This document shows positions 33,170 through 41,347 of a stretch of 61,873 nucleotides of DNA, piece after piece. The notes under the pieces are model-generated. The model saw only the letters and a list, made by a program, of their open reading frames with translations. It did not search any database and was not told where the DNA came from. Position 1 is the first letter of the stretch. Every line of letters starts with the position of its first letter. Both the position numbers and the translations under genes were made by a program. The DNA is from an uncultured Paenibacillaceae bacterium (GTDB lineage Bacteria; Bacillota; Bacilli; Paenibacillales; DA-C8), in NCBI GenBank assembly GCA_937957685.1, contig CALGAO010000056.1, forward strand, positions 1 to 61,873. The letters run 5' to 3'.

Positions 33170-35416
33170 CTACAGATATTGACCTTCGGCGAAGCCGATA
33201 TCGTCGAGGATGACCCGCGTCGGACCTTCTTCAAAGTGGAAGATGATGCGCTCCAGCTGCTCCGGCGCGAACTCTTCCTCCAACCCCTCGATCTCGTCCA
33301 GCGGAATCTCCACCGTCTGGAATACCGGCGTGTGCTTGCTGCCGAACTTGCCGTCTCTGAGACGATGCTCCAATAGCGGAAGGACGGTGTAGGTCGTCTC
33401 CGGCAGCGGCGCCAGCTCCGGCGCATAATCCTCCAGAGGAAGCTTCACGCTGGATCCGTTCTCGCTTTCCAGCTCCACGACGATCCCGACCTCCTCCGAT
33501 GGCTGGATCTCATCCTGCACCAGCTCATGCTCCATGTTCATGATCGAAAAGGTGAGCACGGCTCCCGACTCCGCTTCTTCCAATACGTCCTGGCGATATG
33601 GCTCAGGCAGCTCGATCTCCATCTCGGCCTCATCCGTCCATTGCAGGAGTGCGCCTCTGGTCCCCTTCCGGGCGCCGTTCTTGTCGAGGACGTCGACGAT
33701 CTTCCATTCCGTGAATCCGGTGAAGCGGACCTGTGCCCCGTATGCCCAGGCATGCTGTCTGTCGGCAAGCTCGAAATCAACCAACGGCTTGAACGACCCG
33801 CTCTCGAAGCGGTTGAAATATCTCCCCTCGGGCAGCCACTTCAGCGCATGTCGGTAATCGCGGAATATCTCCATGTACTCCGTACGGTCATGGAAGACGA
33901 TCTCGAGGAAGGCGGAGACATACAACCTGGCGATGGATTGCTGCTCCTCCCTGCCCAACAGATCCGTATAATCGAGCAGGATGCCCTCCGGCAGCTCCAG
34001 ATCATTGGGCCCCCAGGAGCTGTTGAAGTAGCTGTGGTTGGCGTCCCCGATCACCAGCGTGGCCTTGAACCGCTTCGGATCGTTGAAGGAGACGCGGGAG
34101 TACTGTTCATCTCCCTTCAGCGCATCGACATCCGCGTCCCTCGCGCCATGCAGCGTGAGATAGTATACATCCGTCAGCCTCGCCGCCTTGTCGTCCACGT
34201 TCACATCGGTCGGCGCCAGCGCCACCACCGCCTGGATCCGGTACGTTCCCTTGTCCGGGAGAGACTCGTCGCCTTCGAACCAGCGGTCACGATCCGCCGC
34301 CATCGCCGCGGCCTGCCCGCCTCTGGAGTGGCCGATGATGGCGATATTCTGCATGTCGACCTTGCCGGTGAACAGATTGCCGCTCTGTCCGTTGAATCGG
34401 CCGATCTCCTGGATATGCTGCAGGAGGATCCAGGTGCGAAGCTTGTAATCATCCGCCGGTATGCCGGACCAGGCGGAGTAATTCAGAAAGTTCTGGTCGA
34501 CGGATACGGCGATCATGCCCCGGCTGGCCAGCAGCTCGCCCAGATAGGCGTACCCGTCATCGGAGAATTTCTCCATCGTATGATTGCCATGAACGATCAG
34601 GACAAGCGGGAACGGCCCTTCCCCTTCCGGCATCCAGACCCTGCCATTGAGCGGCAGCCTCGTCTCGTCGAATCCCCAGAAGGCGGTTCTCCAGGCGTTC
34701 CAATCCTGGATATAGGCGGAAGCATCGACCGTCTGCGAGACCAATGCCACACCTTCCGCGAACTCCGGCCGTTGCTTGTCGGTCCCGCTTCCATAGGTGA
34801 ACGCGATGTGGGCGTACTCCCCGTCCAGGCCAGGATGCTCCAGCCAGCCGGCCTCCTCGGTCAGGATCGGCGCGGGCACCACATCTTCACCGATGTCCTC
34901 GGGCAGGTCCGCGGCGTCCGTCAGCAGCAGCTGGGCCGCCAGCACAGGAGGTTTGGCGGTCGTCAGCACGATCAGGCTCGCTGCGGCCAGACCAAGCAAG
35001 CGAAGCTTGAGACGAACCGATCGGTCCACCAGGAATCTGACGAACATGCCGGCGAGGCTGGCTGAGGCGACGCACAGGGCCGCCAGCAGCAGCGCGGCCG
35101 GTCCGTCGAACCCGATCGACCGACGCATGATGGCATAGATGACCACCAGGCTGTACAACATACTGCCAACGGCGTATTTCGGCAATGGCAGGCGCACCGG
35201 CAAGAGCATGATCGCGATCAGTGAAGGAATGACCAGCGAGCCTGCCACATGGGCGAGCAGGATGAACGTCACATCCGCTCCGGTGCCGAGACCCGTCGGC
35301 ATCCCGATGGCGAGCAGCACCAGCCAATAGGCGGTGACCAGCATGCAAGCAACCGACATCGCTCTGCTGTAAGGCGTATCGTATTGAAACAACCTGACTC
35401 GTAAACTTGCTTTCAT
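33170..35416 (-). CDS. Membrane-anchored alpha/beta hydrolase
   Basis: A 748-residue protein in three parts. Residues 1-160 contain about five hydrophobic helices. Residues about 195-540 are an extracellular alpha/beta hydrolase of the PET-hydrolase/chlorophyllase-like type, with oxyanion region LVLIVHGNHT (His276) and nucleophile Ser364 in IGHSRGGQ; the catalytic His may lie in GDANHSYFNSSWG. Residues about 560-748 are a beta-rich C-terminal domain that could bind substrate or cell wall. The upstream GGAGAG is followed by ATG 35416. I cannot assign a substrate. The gene is not part of an evident operon. Confidence 0.8.
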   Translation of the reverse strand: MKASLRVRLFQYDTPYSRAMSVACMLVTAYWLVLLAIGMPTGLGTGADVTFILLAHVAGSLVIPSLIAIMLLPVRLPLPKYAVGSMLYSLVVIYAIMRRSIGFDGPAALLLAALCVASASLAGMFVRFLVDRSVRLKLRLLGLAAASLIVLTTAKPPVLAAQLLLTDAADLPEDIGEDVVPAPILTEEAGWLEHPGLDGEYAHIAFTYGSGTDKQRPEFAEGVALVSQTVDASAYIQDWNAWRTAFWGFDETRLPLNGRVWMPEGEGPFPLVLIVHGNHTMEKFSDDGYAYLGELLASRGMIAVSVDQNFLNYSAWSGIPADDYKLRTWILLQHIQEIGRFNGQSGNLFTGKVDMQNIAIIGHSRGGQAAAMAADRDRWFEGDESLPDKGTYRIQAVVALAPTDVNVDDKAARLTDVYYLTLHGARDADVDALKGDEQYSRVSFNDPKRFKATLVIGDANHSYFNSSWGPNDLELPEGILLDYTDLLGREEQQSIARLYVSAFLEIVFHDRTEYMEIFRDYRHALKWLPEGRYFNRFESGSFKPLVDFELADRQHAWAYGAQVRFTGFTEWKIVDVLDKNGARKGTRGALLQWTDEAEMEIELPEPYRQDVLEEAESGAVLTFSIMNMEHELVQDEIQPSEEVGIVVELESENGSSVKLPLEDYAPELAPLPETTYTVLPLLEHRLRDGKFGSKHTPVFQTVEIPLDEIEGLEEEFAPEQLERIIFHFEEGPTRVILDDIGFAEGQYL

Positions 35417-35466
35417 CCTCGTTTCTCTCCAATCCTGTCTTCAAAACCATGCATGCCCTCAGCATG

Positions 35467-35505
35467 CGACCCATCCGTCGTTTCTCTGTATGACTGGATG
35501 GGTCG
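35467..35505. repeat. Inverted repeat downstream of the phosphorylase gene
   Basis: CGACCCATCC (35467-35476) and GGATGGGTCG (35496-35505) are perfectly complementary. No T tract follows on either strand, so this may be a weak terminator of the gene ending at 35535 or a leader structure of the hydrolase gene. Confidence 0.4.
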
Positions 35506-35534
35506 TATGACGTTCTCTTCTGTTTGTGACGAAT

Positions 35535-36254
35535 TTATACCAAGGCCAGGGTCCTGAGCGCGATGTCCATCTCCGCTTCAACGGCCCGGCTCACCGCATC
35601 CGTATAAGGATCGTAAACTTCCGCCAGGTCGGCGTCCGCGTAGCCGTCCGTCGCCAGGATCGCTGCCGCTCTGGCGCCGCGCAAGGAAGCGATGGCATAC
35701 AGCGCCGATACTTCCATCTCCACGGCGAGGGCTCCCGCCTGCTTGTACAGCTTGTGCGGGAACTCCACGACCCCGTTGAAGAAGACGTCCAACGTCACCG
35801 TGATTCCCCTGCGCACGACGATATTCTCCACCTGCTTCGCCTGCTCGTACAGGGCTGTGACGAGCTCCGTATCCGCCACCGCGGGGAAACCCTCCGGCAC
35901 GAGCTGCCTGGTCAGGCCATCCGTGCGCGCGGCCGCCGTGCTGACCACCAGGCTGCCCGGCGGCAGATCGGCGGTATAGGAACCGGCCGTACCGACGCGG
36001 ATCAGCGTCTTCACCCCGCCGCGGATCAGCTCCTCGAAGCATACAGCGGCTCCTGGGCAACCGACGCCGTGGCTGACGACCGCCATGGGCACACCTTGAT
36101 AGGTTCCGACGAACGTCCGGTACTCCCGGTTAAATGAAAGTTCCCGCGCGTCGTCCAGACGGTCCGCGATCAGCTTCGCCCGTCCGGGATCGCCGCAGAC
36201 GATGGCGCGGTCCGGCAAATCTTCAGAGTTCACCTTCAATATCGGCAGAAACAT
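35535..36254 (-). CDS. Nucleoside phosphorylase (DeoD/Udp family)
   Basis: A 239-residue nucleoside phosphorylase that splits a nucleoside with phosphate into base and ribose-1-phosphate. Signature pieces: VCGDPGRAKLIA (phosphate loop), RVGTAGSYTADL, the sugar-binding EMEVSALYAIA and base-site ATDGYADADL. The ATDG Asp suits purine recognition, while the overall sequence resembles uridine-phosphorylase-like members as much as classical DeoD, so I leave the base specificity open. Start ATG 36254 has AAGGAG nine bases upstream; the frame to 36302 lacks a ribosome binding site. It is monocistronic. The NCS2 permease of the window could provide or remove the bases. Confidence 0.88.
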   Translation of the reverse strand: MFLPILKVNSEDLPDRAIVCGDPGRAKLIADRLDDARELSFNREYRTFVGTYQGVPMAVVSHGVGCPGAAVCFEELIRGGVKTLIRVGTAGSYTADLPPGSLVVSTAAARTDGLTRQLVPEGFPAVADTELVTALYEQAKQVENIVVRRGITVTLDVFFNGVVEFPHKLYKQAGALAVEMEVSALYAIASLRGARAAAILATDGYADADLAEVYDPYTDAVSRAVEAEMDIALRTLALV

Positions 36255-36349
36255 GTCATCAATCTCCTTCTTCGTCTGTTCGTAGGGCTGGTTATGTAGC
36301 AAGTATATTTTAGCAGAAAGGAGACAAAAAATCTTGTGCCGAAGGCATG

Positions 36350-39300
36350 TTACCGCCTCCGGTGAACTCCGACCGACTCCAGCACATGACCGATGATGCG
36401 GATCGGCACATCCGCCGTCTTCGTGGTGCCATTCGCATATTCCGCCTGGAAACGGATCACGTAGGTGCCATTCGCCAGTCCGCGCTCCAGCGAAGAGAAG
36501 CGTTCCTCGTACATCTCGCCGCGATAGGACTGTGCCTGTGCAGCGTCAAGGGTGACGGTCACGCTGAAGCCTGCCCCCTGCCGATCAACGGCTGTAAGGG
36601 TCGCCGTCACCGCCCGCACCGGCGCCGGATCGGTCGCCGCTGACAGCATCAGCTTCTCGCCGCTGTAGAAGTCCTTCGGATGCGTCGCAATCTCATGTCC
36701 GGCGTCCCGATGGTACGCCAGCCATGCCTCGGTATGATGGACATCCGCTGTCAGGGTCAGCTGTCCGACCTGCAAGGTCTGTGTCCGGGTGGCCGTGAGC
36801 CGCCCATCCGACACGGTCAGTCTCACCGTATAGGTGCCCGGCTGCGTCAGGCGTATGCCAGGATGAACGGCGCTTGTCGTATACTGACCGCCGTTCGGGT
36901 AGGTGATCACCCACGCATAGGTCAACGCATCGCCATCCGGATCGGAGGACAGATTGGTGAAGGACACCGTATCCCCCTCCCATATCGTCGTCGGCGTCCA
37001 GGTGAAGTCGGCGACGGGAGGGCGGTTCGGGATCACGTCCATCATCCTCGTCAGTGTCACGGTGACGACACCGTCCGAGACCGTCTGGACGATCGTGTAG
37101 GTGCCGCCCTTAAGGTTGGCGACCGCGAAGGCATTGGCACTATAGCTGGACGGAGCGACGGTATAGCTGCCTGTCATCGGATGGTATGAGACGCTGCCAT
37201 CCGGTGCCGTAACCTGATACCTCACCATCAGGGTATCCTGATCCGGATCCGACACCGCATGCCGCACCTGAACCGCATCGCCCTGATAGAGCGTGGCTGG
37301 CGTCCACGTGAAGCCAGGCACCGGCGGCTGGTTCGGGATCACGTCCATCGTCTTCGTCAGCGTCCGGGTTTCGTAGCCATCCGAGACCGTCTGCATGATC
37401 GTATAGGTGCCGCCCTTAAGGTTGGTGATCGAGAAGGCATTGGCGCTGTAATTGGCAGGCGCAACGGTGTAACTTCCGGACGCCGGATAGTACGCGATGC
37501 TGCCATCCGGGGCTGTGACCTGGTATCTGACGCTGAGCGTCGCTTGCTCAGGATCGTCCAGCGCATGACGAACCTGCACCACACCGCCCGCATGGAGCGT
37601 GGTCGGCGTCCATGTGAAGCCCGGCACCGGCGGCTGGTTGATGATCGTGAACGACTGGACGAACGGAGCCGACCACAGCGGGGACCCGCGCCACGGCTGG
37701 TCGCGCACCGCCAGGGTGATGTCGTACATGCCCAGGACGCTGAGACCTTGCTGAGCCGCCAGCGCCCGCAAGGTGGCCGCCGTCGGCTGCGCCGACCCTT
37801 CGTAGATCAGCTTGCCGTCCTTGGAGACCTCCCAGCGCCGTTCAACGATCGGATCGCCGTCCGGATCCCAGGACTGGTCCACGATCGTGTACTCCTGGTT
37901 GACGGTGATCGGGCTTGTCACCGTGAATCTGGCTATCGGAGCATTGTTAAACGTGTAAGGATACAGGGATACGATCTTCTCGTTGGACCAGGCGCCATCC
38001 ATGTCCTTCACCCGATAGGAGATCAGATACAGGGTGCCGCCATAAATCTTCGAAGGTGGCGGGCCGTTCGTCCAGTCCGGATCGTCGTACTTCTTCCACT
38101 TCCATTGCCATGCCGTCAGGCCGCGATTGGGCGCGCTCATGCGATCCGGGTCGTAGGAATGATCGACGAGCCACAGGTTCAGGTAACCATTGCCGGCATC
38201 GCCCAACCCGACTGCATAATCGGCGATCGGACGGCGATGGGCGTAGATCGTCAGCTGCGCCTTCTCCGACCAACGCTCGAACTCGGCAAATCTGGCATCG
38301 GCTTTGGGCCGGTCGCCCACTTCATAGGACACCGTGTATTGGCCCGGCCTGGTCAGCACCGTGATCGGCGCAGCGAGCGTCTGATTGTGCTCGGGCAGCT
38401 GGCCAAGCGGATTCTCGTAGTAGGTGTGGTCATGGGCGAAGATCCACCGCTCCTTGTGCTTCGGATCGCTCTCCGGATCCGAATAGTCGGTGTGGAACAC
38501 CAGCTGCCCCGATCGATAGGTGCCGGTCGCTTCGTCGTATTCCAGGATGACCTTTTCTTCGTTGACCGCATATTTCGGCACTCCGGCCTGATTCAGCAGG
38601 TACGAGATCAGCTGGGAGATCGCGCTTGTCAGGTTGCTGTTGTCGATATACGTCCCGTGACCATTAATCTGATGCTGCACAAAGGACTGGACCTGCGCCC
38701 GATTGGCCTCCCTGCCGAGAACGACGAGCGACACCTGGTCCTCCCACAGGCGTGGCGCGGTACCGTCCAGCCGATCAATGGCGTGGTCGTCCATGTACAC
38801 GTAGTACGAATCCGATCCCGTTCGCCAGATCGTGTTATAGATCCCGTCGTACAGCGAGAATTTGCTGGTTCTTCGCTTCTCCACATTCAGAAAGCGGTAC
38901 GGAACGACATCGCTCAGGCTGATGGGAACCGTGCCTTTCTGACCTGTTCTCCAATCATACCAATAGGTAGTATTGTTGACTTTATAGTAGTGGCGTCCTG
39001 CAGGCGTTGATGTTAGCGATGTCACACTCCCTTGATGGACAACGGTTGTACTTCCTGTTTCCGGATTGTAGAGTTTCAGCGCCGGGGAATCGTACCCATT
39101 TCCTAAATAATTAAAGAAGAAAAAATCTCTGTCTGCAGGAGCAGTAATTTGCGCATATGTTATCGGTAGATACGTATTATCGCAAGTAGATTTTATAGCA
39201 GGAATGGCCATATAATGCGTGTACGTATAATAAATACAACCAGACTGCCCCTGAACAAACCCTCTGATGGCCTGGTCATAGGAAGGTTGCGGATAGACGA

Positions 39301-41347
39301 TCTTGTAATCATAACCAGTAGGTCCCGTGAAGATGACCTCATCAATCGTCCCCGGCGTCAGGCTGCTGAAAGGGTAGTCATAGACTGTTCGAACATTCGT
39401 TACCTCATGGGTGACCGGATCCAACCGCTTCATGACGTAATACCCATAGCTGGGCCGCACCTGATACCAGATCTTCCCGCTCGCGTCCACCACCATCTGG
39501 TCGGAATACGGCGTTTCCGGAAGCGTATAATACAACGTTTCCTGATACCTCGTCGTGTCGTAACGATACACATTCCGCGTCCCGGTCTCGATATAATACA
39601 GATCTCCGGACTGATGGACGTTGACCATCGATGCCTGGCGAGACACGATCAACTGGGTGCTGTTGTTTCGCGGATCGTACAGATAGATCTGGCCACTATT
39701 CTGGTAGTAGACCCGATCCTCCGGCACGCGAATCCCGTCCATGACCGTCAGTTTCAGCTCGATGCCGAATTGCTCCAATGCCGGAACCAGCTGCTCCTTT
39801 AGCAGCTTCTGGACAGCTTTCAGATCATCGTGCGCCGTGTGGCCGATGTTGAATACCACGTCCATCGCCTGTTTCTGGACGATGTACTGCCCGATCTGCC
39901 GAAAGTGAAGCGGCAGATTGCCCGTTCCGCGCACCACCTTGCCCCGGTGATCCATCGCGGCGACAAACGTGCGCATCGCTTCTTCTTGGGTGTTCGTCAG
40001 CCCGATATAGCGAATGTTGCCCGCGAGCATCTTGCCCGCGATGGACGACATGCCCCGACTGTCCGACACCTGGCTTTCCAACGTATCGGTCACATGAAGA
40101 AAATACTTTTCCGCATTGCTTCGCCAGGCGGTGACCCGGTTCAGCGCCGATTCCAGGCTTTCCGAGCGGTCGAAGACGGTCATCTGATTCATATTGTCGT
40201 TGAATGTCAGGATGCCTTGCTGATTCACGTAGTATCGGTTATGGTAGTAGACCATGCCGGAAGCGGCGAGATAATAGGAATTGGTATTCAGGCCGTATAC
40301 GTTTCCGCTCTCGGAGATGAGATAGGCTCTTAGCTGATAGTCCGTCACCATCCGCACGATGCGCTCCGGCACCGGGATCCGGTTGACCAGATGATCGCCT
40401 GCCCTGCCCAGCTTGCCCTGTCCCCAGCTGTACACCTCGCCGTCTGACGTCAGGGCCAGTGCCAGCAATTGAAACTCTCCGTCCAAGGTATTCCCATAGA
40501 TGACCTCGATGTCCTTGACGTTGGTTAATCCCTGGATCACGCCACCGTTGTTCACCACATACCAATCGTTCGGATTAAAGATCCCGTTGCCGTAACCGAC
40601 CACCCGACCGTCTGTCGTGACCGCCAGGTACTGGGTTTCGCTCAGCCCTGCCGCGTCGATCACGCCGGAGCGAAGGGGCGTTAAGGTGGTGGGATAATAA
40701 GGATGACAGGAGTAGTAATAGTAGCTGTGATTGAGGCCGTAGAGCTGTCCTTGATGGTTGATCGCATACACGTAATAGCCCCCGTCGATCAGCTTGCTGA
40801 GACCGGATTGGGCGATTTGCAAGTACACACGCTCAAGGTTGGACTGATTCTCATAGCAATACACATTGCCGCTGTCATCCAGCAGATAACCCATTTGCCA
40901 CTGGCGAGCATTGGTCCCTGAGACAATCTTGCGGTCGCCGAGGGAGGTCACTTTCAGCCAGGATGTCTGATATCTCCATTCCAGCAGATACACCTCTCCC
41001 CACTCGTTCACCAGCCCCCCCTTCCAGAAGATGGGGTCTTGCTTGTAGCCTGGAGGTCTCAGGTAGGTCGTCCGAACATCGACCCCTTTCGCATGCAGCA
41101 TGGGGACAACCTCGGCATTGATGAGCTGCTCAACCTCAGACGTGCTTGGGTACAACATATCGTTTTTGATGACAAGATCGATCATCCGCGTGGGGACAAA
41201 AGGATCGACCGTCAGTTCAAGGTTGGTGCGCGGCTGGAGGTTATCGACGGTCGTGGAATAAGACAGTTGAGATGTCGCGCTTACCGGGATAGAGGATAAT
41301 AAAAATACCGCAATAAGCCCCCAAATCAGGATCTTTTTCATAGGCAT
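36350..41347 (-). CDS. Giant secreted protein with split vWA-like folds, propellers and PKD repeats
   Basis: A 1,665-residue exported protein. Residues 1-25 are a signal peptide. Residues 52-96 read like the first half of a von Willebrand A (vWA) fold (MIDLVIKND, helix, GVDVRTTYL), then about 105-390 contain RCC1-like repeats (DGEVYSWGQGKLG), then 395-490 read like the second vWA half (EKYFLHVTDT, NIRYIGLTN). The pattern recurs: 494-540 first half, 545-830 a YVTN/DUF5050-like beta-propeller, 830-920 second half (YYVYMDD, VSLVVLGRE). The metal-site DxSxS is missing in both. PKD-like domains fill 1035-1528. Last gene of the surface operon; the start overlaps the preceding stop (TAATG). Function unknown. 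Confidence 0.85.
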   Translation of the reverse strand: MPMKKILIWGLIAVFLLSSIPVSATSQLSYSTTVDNLQPRTNLELTVDPFVPTRMIDLVIKNDMLYPSTSEVEQLINAEVVPMLHAKGVDVRTTYLRPPGYKQDPIFWKGGLVNEWGEVYLLEWRYQTSWLKVTSLGDRKIVSGTNARQWQMGYLLDDSGNVYCYENQSNLERVYLQIAQSGLSKLIDGGYYVYAINHQGQLYGLNHSYYYYSCHPYYPTTLTPLRSGVIDAAGLSETQYLAVTTDGRVVGYGNGIFNPNDWYVVNNGGVIQGLTNVKDIEVIYGNTLDGEFQLLALALTSDGEVYSWGQGKLGRAGDHLVNRIPVPERIVRMVTDYQLRAYLISESGNVYGLNTNSYYLAASGMVYYHNRYYVNQQGILTFNDNMNQMTVFDRSESLESALNRVTAWRSNAEKYFLHVTDTLESQVSDSRGMSSIAGKMLAGNIRYIGLTNTQEEAMRTFVAAMDHRGKVVRGTGNLPLHFRQIGQYIVQKQAMDVVFNIGHTAHDDLKAVQKLLKEQLVPALEQFGIELKLTVMDGIRVPEDRVYYQNSGQIYLYDPRNNSTQLIVSRQASMVNVHQSGDLYYIETGTRNVYRYDTTRYQETLYYTLPETPYSDQMVVDASGKIWYQVRPSYGYYVMKRLDPVTHEVTNVRTVYDYPFSSLTPGTIDEVIFTGPTGYDYKIVYPQPSYDQAIRGFVQGQSGCIYYTYTHYMAIPAIKSTCDNTYLPITYAQITAPADRDFFFFNYLGNGYDSPALKLYNPETGSTTVVHQGSVTSLTSTPAGRHYYKVNNTTYWYDWRTGQKGTVPISLSDVVPYRFLNVEKRRTSKFSLYDGIYNTIWRTGSDSYYVYMDDHAIDRLDGTAPRLWEDQVSLVVLGREANRAQVQSFVQHQINGHGTYIDNSNLTSAISQLISYLLNQAGVPKYAVNEEKVILEYDEATGTYRSGQLVFHTDYSDPESDPKHKERWIFAHDHTYYENPLGQLPEHNQTLAAPITVLTRPGQYTVSYEVGDRPKADARFAEFERWSEKAQLTIYAHRRPIADYAVGLGDAGNGYLNLWLVDHSYDPDRMSAPNRGLTAWQWKWKKYDDPDWTNGPPPSKIYGGTLYLISYRVKDMDGAWSNEKIVSLYPYTFNNAPIARFTVTSPITVNQEYTIVDQSWDPDGDPIVERRWEVSKDGKLIYEGSAQPTAATLRALAAQQGLSVLGMYDITLAVRDQPWRGSPLWSAPFVQSFTIINQPPVPGFTWTPTTLHAGGVVQVRHALDDPEQATLSVRYQVTAPDGSIAYYPASGSYTVAPANYSANAFSITNLKGGTYTIMQTVSDGYETRTLTKTMDVIPNQPPVPGFTWTPATLYQGDAVQVRHAVSDPDQDTLMVRYQVTAPDGSVSYHPMTGSYTVAPSSYSANAFAVANLKGGTYTIVQTVSDGVVTVTLTRMMDVIPNRPPVADFTWTPTTIWEGDTVSFTNLSSDPDGDALTYAWVITYPNGGQYTTSAVHPGIRLTQPGTYTVRLTVSDGRLTATRTQTLQVGQLTLTADVHHTEAWLAYHRDAGHEIATHPKDFYSGEKLMLSAATDPAPVRAVTATLTAVDRQGAGFSVTVTLDAAQAQSYRGEMYEERFSSLERGLANGTYVIRFQAEYANGTTKTADVPIRIIGHVLESVGVHRRR
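37024..37635 (-). repeat. Tandem 306-bp duplication inside the giant gene
   Basis: Two units of 306 bases (37024-37329 and 37330-37635) follow head to tail and encode PKD-like domains of 102 residues (about 1238-1339 and 1340-1441), both starting NQPPVPGFTWTP and sharing stretches such as NLKGGTYTI. A third, diverged PKD unit adjoins. Confidence 0.8.
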
